DNA from: Hymenobacter fodinae
GTDB taxonomy: Bacteria; Bacteroidota; Bacteroidia; Cytophagales; Hymenobacteraceae
Assembly: GCF_004745825.1 (NCBI RefSeq)
Contig: NZ_SRLA01000005.1
Span: 33,106 to 97,105, forward strand
DNA length: 64,000 bases
Direction: 5' to 3'
Shown piece by piece: positions 34,212 to 42,190 of this stretch. Both the position numbers and the translations under genes were made by a program. How positions within the stretch are numbered: the stretch's first letter is position 1; each line of letters starts with the position of its first letter. The notes under the pieces were generated by a model. It was not told the DNA's origin, did no database searches, and was given only the letters and a program-made list of their open reading frames with translations.

Positions 34212-35807
34212 GTGTCCTGCTCTACTTCACAAGCGTTTTTTGGCCTGCTGGGCGCGCTCCTGTTATACTCCTGCTCATCGCCGGCGGCCCCACCAGCAGT
34301 TCAGCCCGCGGTGCCTATCCGTCTCGACTCGACAGTGCAGGTAGCAGCGGGGCCCCAGTACAAGCGTGGAGCAGTGCACAGGTTCTTCTGGGGGCGCCAT
34401 TACCGCAACGTGTGGGCCGAGCCCGTCACGGCTCCAGTATTCAACATGCAAACGGCCGTGCCCGGTGGCCTCACGCCGGTGCGGGAAGGCGGGAGCTTTC
34501 AAACCCGTAATCTGCGCCTGGTAGACCGCAATGGCGTACAATACGTGCTGCGCTCCGTAGACAAGGATGCTACTAAGGCATTACCCGAGCGCCTGCAGCG
34601 GGGACCCATTGCCAACCTGATGAAGGACCAGACCAGCGTTATTCATCCGTACGGCGCTTACATTGTACCGTCACTGGCGCAGGCGGCGGGCCTGTACCAT
34701 ACCAACCCCCGGCTGGTATTCGTGGCCGACGACCCGGGCCTGGGTGAGTTCCGCAAGGCCTTTGCCAACCAACTCTACCTGTTTGAGGAGCGCCCTGAGG
34801 GCGACCAGAGTACCGTGAGCAGTTTTGGGCGTTCCGCTAAAGTAGAAAGCTCCCGCAAGGTGTTTACCAATCTGCTCATGAGCTCCCGCTACCAAGTCGA
34901 TGCCCGGCAGTATCTGCGCAACCGGCTATTTGATATGTGGCTCGGCGACTGGAGCCGGCGGGAGGACCAGTGGCGCTGGGCCAGCTTTGCGGGCAAAGAT
35001 GGGGCTACCGTTTACCGGGCTATTCCGCGCGACCGAGACCATGCCTTCTTTAAGTTTGATGACGGACTGTTTACTCACATTATAGCCTGGGTGAAGTCGA
35101 ACTACCAGAGCTTCCACGAGAAAATCCGTTTGCGCGACGTTGAGGGCCTGAACCGCGCCGCCCGGCCAATGGATAAATCGTTGCTGGCCTATCTAAGCCG
35201 AGAGGATTTTCAGCAGATAGCCGACTCATTGCGCAACTCGTTGCCCGACCCCGTAATTGCTAACGCTCTGCGCGTTTGGCCCCCGGAAGTGCAGGCATTG
35301 TCTGCCGACGAATTCACCCGCAAGCTCCGCTCGCGCCGCGACGAGCTGCCCGCCGTAGCGGGGAAGTTTTATGAGCTGCTGGCCGAGGAGGTGGAACTGC
35401 CGGGCACCGATGAAGCAGAGCGCTTTGTGGTGGAGCCCGCCGGCCCGGGGCAAGTGCGGGTGCAAGTGTTTCAATTGCTGCCCACGGGGGACAAGCTATT
35501 TGCCCAGCGCACCTTTTCGGCTCAGCAAACTAAAGCAATCCGGCTGTTTGGCTTAGGCGGCAACGATGCGTTTGAAATACGGAGCACTCCCGATGCCCGC
35601 ATTGCCATTAGTATTTACGATGGGGCTGGGCAAGATTTGATTGAAGCTAGCAACGTGCCCGCTACGGCTAAAACGAACATCACCGTATATGACAGCGGAG
35701 ACGGCAATACACTGACCTTAGCAAAGTCCATCAAGCTCGAAAAATATCAGCCCCGCGCCGATGAGTTTGACGCCGCCGGCTGGCTGCTTCGCCACCGTTT
35801 GTATTAG
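34212..35807 (+). CDS. Lipoprotein with degenerate kinase-like motif (paralogue B)
   Basis: 531 residues from a GTG start, lipobox LLLYSC (Cys21). It aligns throughout with the divergent gene at 32471-34066: QYKRGAVHRFFWGRHYRNVWAEPV, YVLRSVDKD (111-119), MWLGDWSRREDQWRWASF (242-259) and PRDRDHAFFKFDDG (272-285). The DRH of paralogue A is SRR here (residues 248-250), so the putative catalytic Asp and His are lost while the downstream metal-like motif stays. This suggests a pseudokinase partner. The C-terminal halves keep QTKAIRLFGLGGNDAFEIRS and SIYDGAGQDLIEAS, a beta-rich module. Confidence 0.8.
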   Translation: MSCSTSQAFFGLLGALLLYSCSSPAAPPAVQPAVPIRLDSTVQVAAGPQYKRGAVHRFFWGRHYRNVWAEPVTAPVFNMQTAVPGGLTPVREGGSFQTRNLRLVDRNGVQYVLRSVDKDATKALPERLQRGPIANLMKDQTSVIHPYGAYIVPSLAQAAGLYHTNPRLVFVADDPGLGEFRKAFANQLYLFEERPEGDQSTVSSFGRSAKVESSRKVFTNLLMSSRYQVDARQYLRNRLFDMWLGDWSRREDQWRWASFAGKDGATVYRAIPRDRDHAFFKFDDGLFTHIIAWVKSNYQSFHEKIRLRDVEGLNRAARPMDKSLLAYLSREDFQQIADSLRNSLPDPVIANALRVWPPEVQALSADEFTRKLRSRRDELPAVAGKFYELLAEEVELPGTDEAERFVVEPAGPGQVRVQVFQLLPTGDKLFAQRTFSAQQTKAIRLFGLGGNDAFEIRSTPDARIAISIYDGAGQDLIEASNVPATAKTNITVYDSGDGNTLTLAKSIKLEKYQPRADEFDAAGWLLRHRLY

Positions 35808-35920
35808 CGCTAGGCCAGTATAACTCGCTTGGTTAGATAAAAGGCAGTACGGTACCCGAAATGCTTGACTGAATCAATCGTGGCAACGATACCGTAAGTT
35901 TGTCGTCTAGTACTAAGATA

Positions 35921-36361
35921 ATGCAAACGTTTACTGCGCCCGATTATATAACGCTTACCTATCGGTCAGACCTAAAATTTCTGGTGGCCCGGTGGCAGCG
36001 GCCCGTAACCAACACCGAAACACGGGAGGGGTACCACCTGATTTTACATGCGGCCCAGCAGTGCGACTGCCCATATTGGCTCCTGGATGGCCGACGGCGC
36101 ACTCCCGCCGACCCCGAAACTACCGCCTGGGGACTCAATGAGTTTTTTCCTTCGCTACGTGATAAGCTCGGTAGTACCGTGTACATGAGTCAGCTGTTGT
36201 CGCCCTTCTACCAGCAGCTCACCCATACCATTGAGGCCTTCGAGAGGGCCGACACCGACCCAACCCGAACTTATCAGATGCGGCGCTTCAACGATGAAAC
36301 CAACGCCGTGCAGTGGCTGCAGGAAGCTCAGCAGCGCGAAGGCACAACAACTGCAGGTTAA
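35921..36361 (+). CDS. Conserved hypothetical protein, SpoIIAA/STAS-like look
   Basis: 146 residues, no signal. The pattern TLTYRSDLKFLVARWQRPVTNTETREGYHLILHAAQQCDCPYWLLDGRRR followed by EFFPSLRDKLGSTVYMSQLLSP recurs in the gene at 52920-53351 (LILEYSTATHWVYCNWLG, CAYLLNDNRH, HIAHVFSP). This is a family expanded in Hymenobacter-like genomes. The alternating strands and the LLDGR turn resemble SpoIIAA-like folds, but that is a guess. Function unknown. The upstream start at 35900 is less likely than ATG 35921. Confidence 0.75.
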   Translation: MQTFTAPDYITLTYRSDLKFLVARWQRPVTNTETREGYHLILHAAQQCDCPYWLLDGRRRTPADPETTAWGLNEFFPSLRDKLGSTVYMSQLLSPFYQQLTHTIEAFERADTDPTRTYQMRRFNDETNAVQWLQEAQQREGTTTAG

Positions 36362-36371
36362 CCCAGGTGGC

Positions 36372-37862
36372 CTAGCCAAATACCTTCACCTTGTCTTTGT
36401 GCTTAGTGCGCAGGTATTGCCGGATGATTTGCTGCACATCCTTGTTGTCATGGTAACGGGTTATGGCATCTTTGAAGTCAACAAAGCGCCGCGCCGAGAA
36501 GCTTTCATCCACGTAGCCAAAACCCAGATAACGGCCATTTTCTACCACTACTAGGCTTTTTTCCGTAGCATGCCGGCCCGCCCCAATTATCACGAAGGTG
36601 CCGTGCTCGTACGTAAACGATTCAATGGCTTCTTCTACTCGTTGGTTGTACTCTTCGGGTGGCTCTAGGCCTATGCAGGCGCCTTTGCAGCGGTGCACTT
36701 GGTAGTCGAAGCAGGAGCCGTTGGTCTTGTATAAGTCGCAGAGCTTCTGACACAGGTTGAACTTGGAAACCTTGTGGAATAAGAAGCCCTTGGCTTTAAA
36801 CTGGTTGCCCAACGCAATGAGCGGGTGCGACTCGGCGTGGTCATCGGCGCGGCCGTAATACAGGCGCTTATAACCGTTTTCATCGGTGCGCAGAAAGATA
36901 CCCGCCGGAAACACTGAGCGGCGCTGGGCCCGATTATACAGCGGTTTCATGCGCTTAATCTCATGCGACTCATACAACAGCGCTACTAACTCCGACCCCG
37001 TCAGTTCCCAGGTAATGTCGGCAATGGAGTTTTTAAATTCTATGCTCTTGCGCGACTTGTAATCAACGGCGAAGTGCTGCTGAATTCGCTTGTAGATGTT
37101 GATGCTTTTGCCAACGTAAATCACCTCGCCCTCCTGGTTGTAGAAGTAATACACGCCCGCTTCCTGAGGCAGGGAGGCTACCTTCTCGGGCGTGATATTA
37201 GGCGGGAGCAAAGCCGTCCGGATGGCTTCCTGCACCGCCTTAATTTTGCGGGTGGAAGGCTGCTTGGTCACTACCGCTTTGGCTTGGCGGCCCGACGGAG
37301 CCGTGGCATCTACAGCGGCTAACGTATCGGCGGGGCTCAGTCCTGGGGCGGTTAGCGCTTCTTCCTGCTGAGATATTTTTAGTAGGCGACCAAACAAGAT
37401 AGCTGTGGCGGCTGCGTCGCCGGAAGCACGGTGCCGGTCATGCAGCGGAATGCCAATGTTTTGGCACAGCTTGCCCAGGCTATAGCTGGGCTGCCCCGGC
37501 ATTAGGGAGCGGCTGAGCCGCACAGTGCACAGCGTTTTGCGCGAGTAGTTGTAGCCGAGGTCGGCAAACTCCTTCTTCAGAAAGCTGTAATCAAACCGCA
37601 CGTTGTGGGCCACAAATACGCAGCCTTCTGTCATCTCCACTACTTTGCGGGCTACCTCATGAAACTTGGGCGCATCACGCACCATCTCGTCAGAAATGCC
37701 CGTGAGTTGGGTGATAAAGAAGGGGATAGGCCTACCAGGGTTGAGCAACGTGCTGTACTCATCCACCACCTTCTCACCGTCGTGAATGTAGATGGCAATT
37801 TCCGTGATGCGGTCTTGCGTAGGCTGCCCGCCGGTGGTTTCTAAGTCAATGATGGCGTACAA
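36372..37862 (-). CDS. DEDDh exonuclease fused to GIY-YIG (UvrC/Cho-like) nuclease
   Basis: 496 residues, two nucleases in one chain. Residues 1-175 are a DnaQ-type 3'-5' exonuclease: IDLETTGG (Exo I), VAHNVRFDYSFLKKE (Exo II), HRASGDAAATA (Exo III). From about 225 there is a GIY-YIG domain (GVYYFYNQEGEVIYVGKSINIYKRIQQHF) with the arginine and glutamate helix (ELVALLYESHEIKRMKPLYN), followed by a cysteine cluster CQKLCDLYKTNGSCFDYQVHRCKGAC. The fusion is known in several phyla as a Cho-like repair nuclease. The start is TTG; its stop TAG lies in GCTAGGCCAC. Confidence 0.9.
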   Translation of the reverse strand: MYAIIDLETTGGQPTQDRITEIAIYIHDGEKVVDEYSTLLNPGRPIPFFITQLTGISDEMVRDAPKFHEVARKVVEMTEGCVFVAHNVRFDYSFLKKEFADLGYNYSRKTLCTVRLSRSLMPGQPSYSLGKLCQNIGIPLHDRHRASGDAAATAILFGRLLKISQQEEALTAPGLSPADTLAAVDATAPSGRQAKAVVTKQPSTRKIKAVQEAIRTALLPPNITPEKVASLPQEAGVYYFYNQEGEVIYVGKSINIYKRIQQHFAVDYKSRKSIEFKNSIADITWELTGSELVALLYESHEIKRMKPLYNRAQRRSVFPAGIFLRTDENGYKRLYYGRADDHAESHPLIALGNQFKAKGFLFHKVSKFNLCQKLCDLYKTNGSCFDYQVHRCKGACIGLEPPEEYNQRVEEAIESFTYEHGTFVIIGAGRHATEKSLVVVENGRYLGFGYVDESFSARRFVDFKDAITRYHDNKDVQQIIRQYLRTKHKDKVKVFG

Positions 37863-37907
37863 AAGCGGCTCGAAATCAGGTAAGAAACGTGCTAATTAAA
37901 TTGGTAA

Positions 37908-37915
37908 CAAAGATA
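37908..37915 (-). promoter_or_regulatory. Candidate -7 box for the exonuclease/GIY-YIG gene
   Basis: TATCTTTG on the minus strand, a full TAnnTTTG match 46 bases upstream of the TTG start. No clear -33 element. Confidence 0.4.
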
Positions 37916-37981
37916 CGCTTTCCAAAGGTTGCATTTTGTGCGTAGGCCAGTAGCTGCGTATGGTGGCGTTTGGGTATAACA

Positions 37982-38011
37982 AAAAAGGCCCACCCAAGGG
38001 TGAGCCTTTTT
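37982..38011. terminator. Intrinsic terminator
   Basis: AAAAAGGC/GCCTTTTT outer stem with CACCC/GGGTG inside, two-base apex; downstream of the four-helix protein gene (minus strand). Confidence 0.82.
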
Positions 38012-38032
38012 GAAAAAACTAAGTAGGCAGGC

Positions 38033-38503
38033 CTAGCGGGTGCCTTTGTGCTGAGTTACCCAGTTCTTAGCCGACAGAATTTCGCTGTGCTGCTTCTGGA
38101 TTACGTTGCGAGCCTCGGCGGGCAGTTCATTTGATTTCAGTGCCGTTTCGTACGACGACAGCGCCGTAGCATCACCAGTTTCGCACTCGCCCAGGATGGC
38201 CGAGTCGTCCTGGCCCGTAATGGCCGACTTAATATTGATCCAGCCACGGTGTACGGCGGCAGCGGCATCGGCTACTACGCCTTCAATCGTATTGTCGTTT
38301 TCTACCGAAATGCCGTACTGCTGCGCATGCTGCGAAAGCTCGGAGGCAAACTGGGCGCGCTGCTGGCTGAACTGGCTCAGCTGCGACTTCAGGTCGGGGC
38401 TAGATACGCCTTCAGCGGCTTCTTGGTAGCCCTTAGCGGCCGTTTTATTGATTTCTACGAGGTCGTTGTAAGCGCGGGCGGCTTCGCCGGAGATAGTTGC
38501 CAT
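38033..38503 (-). CDS. PA2169-type four-helix-bundle protein (DUF2383)
   Basis: 156 residues, soluble and mostly helical. AYNDLVEINKTAAKGYQEAAEGV, SQLSQFSQQRAQFASELSQHAQQYG, AVHRGWINIKSAITGQDDSAILGECETGDATALSSYETALK and ARNVIQKQHSEILSAKNWV reproduce the ferritin-like four-helix pattern of PA2169/DUF2383 proteins. The Glu/His positions in helices 1, 2 and 4 could bind metal. Such genes are often stress-induced. Function unproven. The stop TAG is embedded in CTAGGCCT. Confidence 0.88.
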   Translation of the reverse strand: MATISGEAARAYNDLVEINKTAAKGYQEAAEGVSSPDLKSQLSQFSQQRAQFASELSQHAQQYGISVENDNTIEGVVADAAAAVHRGWINIKSAITGQDDSAILGECETGDATALSSYETALKSNELPAEARNVIQKQHSEILSAKNWVTQHKGTR

Positions 38504-38652
38504 GATGAAGAGAGTTTCAGGGTTGTATATGTGTTAGTAGTAGTACCACCGTAAGCGGCTACCTGAGCTTTATACCCTAATGCCCAACGGTAGGTTACTC
38601 GCGTTGAGGTACAAAATTTGGGATATTCTTATTACGGCTTGTCTAAATGCAA

Positions 38653-38691
38653 AAGACCACTACCCTGGGCTAGAGCCAGAATAGTGGTCTT
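38653..38691. terminator. Hairpin between convergent-spaced genes
   Basis: AAGACCACTA/TAGTGGTCTT stem of 10 base pairs with a structured 19-base loop, A4 on the left, TGTT on the right; 20 bases past the AI-2E transporter stop. Confidence 0.7.
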
Positions 38692-38710
38692 GTTAAGGGG
38701 CAGGAGTGGC

Positions 38711-39895
38711 CTAGGCTGCTTTCCCCAGAGCTCGGTTCCAGAGCTTTTTAAGGCCTCCTGGTTGTTTGGTTTCTGGTTTGGTTGAGTCGTCTCCCTCGGC
38801 TGTATCGCCGAGCAGGAAGCCCCAGGGCTCAGTAGTTTTATTGGCGTCGAGCACCACTTTGATTACGGCTATCATCGGAATACTCAGAATCATGCCGGGT
38901 GTGCCCCACAGCGCGTTACCTAAAATCAGGGCTAGAATGGCCGCCAACGGGTTGATGCTAACCTGAGAGCCTGTAATCATGGGGGTAATGAAGTTGCCTT
39001 CCAAAAACTGCACGAACACAAATACCCCGATAACCAGCGCGGCCTGCACTACTGAACCAGTTTCAACCAGCGTAATAATGGCCGGGATAGTGGCTCCAAT
39101 CATAATCCCGATGTAAGGGATGACGGCCAGTACGGAGGCAAAAATGGCGAAGAAGATGGCAAACTTCACCCCCAATGCCACTAGGCCTATGCCGTTGAGC
39201 ACGGCCACAATTACAATCACTTTAAACAGGCCCGAGATGTAGGCCTGCACCACCGTCTGAATGTTATCGACGGTATGGAGCACGAAGGTGCGCTTGTCGG
39301 GCGAAACAAACCTGAACATAAACTGCCGCAGATGGTCGCGGTACAGCAGCAAGCAGAAAATGTAAATAAGCACCTGCGCCAAGTTGCTTAGCACAGCGGT
39401 AGTAGTGTTTAGGGTGGTGCCCAAGTAAGTCGTCCCCGATTTTTTCAGCGCCTTTACGGTTGATTCTTTCACTTCATCAATGCTCATAGGCTCGTACCCA
39501 AACTTGTCGTGGGCCCAGGTTTGCGCATCGGTGAAGAACTGCATGAGTTTGTCTTGCAGCTTCGGAATCTCGGACTGGAACTGCGTAAGCTGCGACCCAA
39601 ACCCTAGGATAATACCGGCCAGAAACAGCACAAGCATGAGCAAGCACAAAATAATGCTCAGCACCCGCGGGATGCCCCGAAGCTCAAACCACCGGCAAAT
39701 GGGCAGCAGCAGCAGCGTGAACAAGGCAGAAAACAGCAGCGGCAGCAGAATATCATCGAGCTTGTTGAGGGTGTAGATCAGCAGCACTGACCCAACCATA
39801 AAGAAGGCAAACTGGATTATGGGCGTCTGCTTAACTACCGGGTTGGGCGTATGGCCGGCAGGGGGCAGGTGGTGTTGACTGGCAGGAGGAAACAT
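38711..39895 (-). CDS. AI-2E-family transporter (PerM/UPF0118)
   Basis: 394 residues with about eight membrane segments. The early pair is IIQFAFFMVGSVLLIYTL and LLFSALFTLLLLPIC, then VLSIILCLLMLVLFLAGIILGFG. A long soluble loop follows (QSEIPKLQDKLMQFFTDAQTWAHDKFG), then VLSNLAQVLIYIFCLLLY. The C-terminal cluster contains VIPYIGIMIGATIPAI and PLAAILALILGNALWGTPGMILSIPM, the family hallmark. Members export diverse solutes or act in Na+/H+ exchange; the AI-2 name is historical. The C-terminal tail is charged. The TAG stop is part of CTAGGCCACT. Confidence 0.9.
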   Translation of the reverse strand: MFPPASQHHLPPAGHTPNPVVKQTPIIQFAFFMVGSVLLIYTLNKLDDILLPLLFSALFTLLLLPICRWFELRGIPRVLSIILCLLMLVLFLAGIILGFGSQLTQFQSEIPKLQDKLMQFFTDAQTWAHDKFGYEPMSIDEVKESTVKALKKSGTTYLGTTLNTTTAVLSNLAQVLIYIFCLLLYRDHLRQFMFRFVSPDKRTFVLHTVDNIQTVVQAYISGLFKVIVIVAVLNGIGLVALGVKFAIFFAIFASVLAVIPYIGIMIGATIPAIITLVETGSVVQAALVIGVFVFVQFLEGNFITPMITGSQVSINPLAAILALILGNALWGTPGMILSIPMIAVIKVVLDANKTTEPWGFLLGDTAEGDDSTKPETKQPGGLKKLWNRALGKAA

Positions 39896-40089
39896 TTTGC
39901 TAATATTATTGGAAATGAGAGGTGGTGAAAAAGAAGAAATTGCGGCTGTTGAGGCATTGATGCGGGAACAAACTGCTATTTATCTAGGTTGGAAGCCTAG
40001 TAATTGCTAACTTGGCTAGCGAAAGTAAGACGCGGAAAAGGTCAATTTTCTGTGTTATTTTACCCCAAATTCGAATTCCAGTTTTCCTG

Positions 40090-42006
40090 ATGGCTGAAGA
40101 ACAAGTACCCGCCGCAACCCCCGATCATGGCTACACCGAGGACAGCATTCGCTCGCTGGACTGGCGTGAGCACATTCGCCTGCGCCCAGGCATGTACATT
40201 GGCAAACTCGGGGACGGCTCCAGCTACGACGATGGCATTTATGTGCTGGTGAAAGAAGTCATCGACAACTCGATTGACGAGCACGTAATGGGCCACGGGC
40301 GCACCATTGACATCAAAATCTCGGACAGCCGGGTGCAAGTGCGCGACTATGGCCGGGGTATTCCGCTGGGTAAAGTGGTGGAAGTGGTCAGTAAGATCAA
40401 TACGGGTGGTAAATACGACTCGAAAGTCTTTCAGAAGTCTGTAGGCTTAAACGGCGTCGGCACCAAGGCGGTTAACGCACTCAGCAATTACTTTTTGGTG
40501 CAGAGTGTGCGCGAGGGCCTGATGAAGTCGGCGGAGTTCTCCCAGGGCGTACTGACGAGTGACCCCAAGCCCCAGAAAACCAGCCAGCGCAACGGTACGC
40601 TGATGGTGTTTCAGCCCGACGACAGCATTTTCCGCAACTACCGCTTCATTCCGGAGTACCTGGAAAACCAGATCTGGAATTACGTGTACCTGAATGCCGG
40701 GCTCACCATCAATTTCAATGGGCAGAAGTACTACTCTGAGAATGGCCTACTGGATTTGCTGGCTCGCAAGGCCGATCCGGAAACCATCAAATACCCCATC
40801 ATTCACCTGAAAGGGGCTGATATTGAGCTGGCTCTTACTCACGGCAACGACTACGGCGAGGAGTACTATTCCTTCGTGAATGGCCAGTACACTACCCAGG
40901 GCGGTACTCACCTGGCGGCCTTCCGCGAGGCTGTTGTGAAAACCGTGCGCGAGTTCTACAAGAAAGAATACGACGCTGCCGACGTACGGGCCTCCATTGT
41001 GGCGGCTATTTCGGTGCGAGTACAGGAGCCCGTGTTTGAGTCCCAGACCAAAACCAAGCTGGGCTCTATTAATATGGGCCCCGACGGCCCCACCGTGCGG
41101 GGTTTCGTGCTCGACTTTGTAAAGGAGCATCTCGACAACTACCTGCACAAGAACCCCACCGTTGCTGATGCCCTGCGTAAGCGAATTGAGCAAAGCGAGC
41201 GGGAGCGGAAGGATATGGCAGGCGTAAAGAAGCTGGCCAACCAGCGCGCCAAGAAAGCCAACCTGCACAACCGTAAGCTTCGCGACTGCCGCTTCCACCT
41301 TGGGGAAGGCAAGCAGGAAGCCGAGGCGCTGACTACGCTCTTTATCACGGAAGGTGACTCTGCTTCGGGCTCCATCACTAAGAGCCGCAACGTGGAGACG
41401 GAAGCCGTGTTTTCGCTGCGCGGTAAGCCTTTAAACTGCTTCGGGCTGAAGAAGAAGATTGTATACGAAAACGAAGAGCTCAACCTGCTCCAGCATGCCC
41501 TCAACATTGAGGAAGGCATTGAAGGCTTGCGCTACAACCGCGTAGTAATTGCCACCGACGCCGACGTGGATGGCATGCACATCCGGCTGTTGCTGCTAAC
41601 TTTCTTCCTGCAGTTCTTCCCTGATCTGGTCCGTAATGGCCACGTTTACATCCTCGAAACGCCCCTGTTCCGAGTGCGCAACAAGAAAACGACCATCTAC
41701 TGCTACAACGAGCAGGAGAAGCAAGCTGCCATGCGCAAGCTGGGCCGCAACCCCGAAGTAACGCGCTTCAAAGGCCTCGGGGAGATTTCTCCCGACGAGT
41801 TTGGTAAGTTTATCGGCGATAACATCAAGCTGGAGCCCGTGATTCTGCAGTCCGACCGCTCCATTCAGCAAGTGCTGAACTACTACATGGGCAAAAACAC
41901 GCCAGCTCGTCAGGAATTTATCATCGAAAATCTTCGCTTAGAGAAGGATTTAGTGACTTCTGATGTTCTCCCCGTGGAGGAAGTGGCCGAGGAAGATCTG
42001 GCATAA
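40090..42006 (+). CDS. parE: DNA topoisomerase IV subunit B (GyrB/ParE family)
   Basis: ATPase subunit of a type IIA topoisomerase, 638 residues. GHKL ATPase: REHIRLRPGMYIG, EVIDNSIDEHVMGHG, VRDYGRGIPLGK, VGLNGVGTKAVNALS. Transducer: FVNGQYTTQGGTHL. Toprim: FITEGDSASGSITKSR and ATDADVDGMHIRLLLLTFF, and the C terminus RFKGLGEISPDEFG. Its partner A subunit follows 184 bases downstream, so the pair is most likely topoisomerase IV, since gyrA and gyrB are usually separate in this phylum. ATG 40090 fits the family; 26 residues upstream are not expected. Confidence 0.93.
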   Translation: MAEEQVPAATPDHGYTEDSIRSLDWREHIRLRPGMYIGKLGDGSSYDDGIYVLVKEVIDNSIDEHVMGHGRTIDIKISDSRVQVRDYGRGIPLGKVVEVVSKINTGGKYDSKVFQKSVGLNGVGTKAVNALSNYFLVQSVREGLMKSAEFSQGVLTSDPKPQKTSQRNGTLMVFQPDDSIFRNYRFIPEYLENQIWNYVYLNAGLTINFNGQKYYSENGLLDLLARKADPETIKYPIIHLKGADIELALTHGNDYGEEYYSFVNGQYTTQGGTHLAAFREAVVKTVREFYKKEYDAADVRASIVAAISVRVQEPVFESQTKTKLGSINMGPDGPTVRGFVLDFVKEHLDNYLHKNPTVADALRKRIEQSERERKDMAGVKKLANQRAKKANLHNRKLRDCRFHLGEGKQEAEALTTLFITEGDSASGSITKSRNVETEAVFSLRGKPLNCFGLKKKIVYENEELNLLQHALNIEEGIEGLRYNRVVIATDADVDGMHIRLLLLTFFLQFFPDLVRNGHVYILETPLFRVRNKKTTIYCYNEQEKQAAMRKLGRNPEVTRFKGLGEISPDEFGKFIGDNIKLEPVILQSDRSIQQVLNYYMGKNTPARQEFIIENLRLEKDLVTSDVLPVEEVAEEDLA

Positions 42007-42190
42007 CGCCATACTGGCCTACCGTCGGTGAGGAGTGGCCTAGCAAACAGGCTAAAGCTCCCTCACCGGCGACTAGTCAGCGAAAGCTGGACAGTCAATA
42101 GTTTATAACCTTCTGCTTTCATCACTTCGTGGTGTGAGAGCGGGAGAGAGGTACAAGAACAATAACCGTGGTCCTAGGCCACACCCCGTA

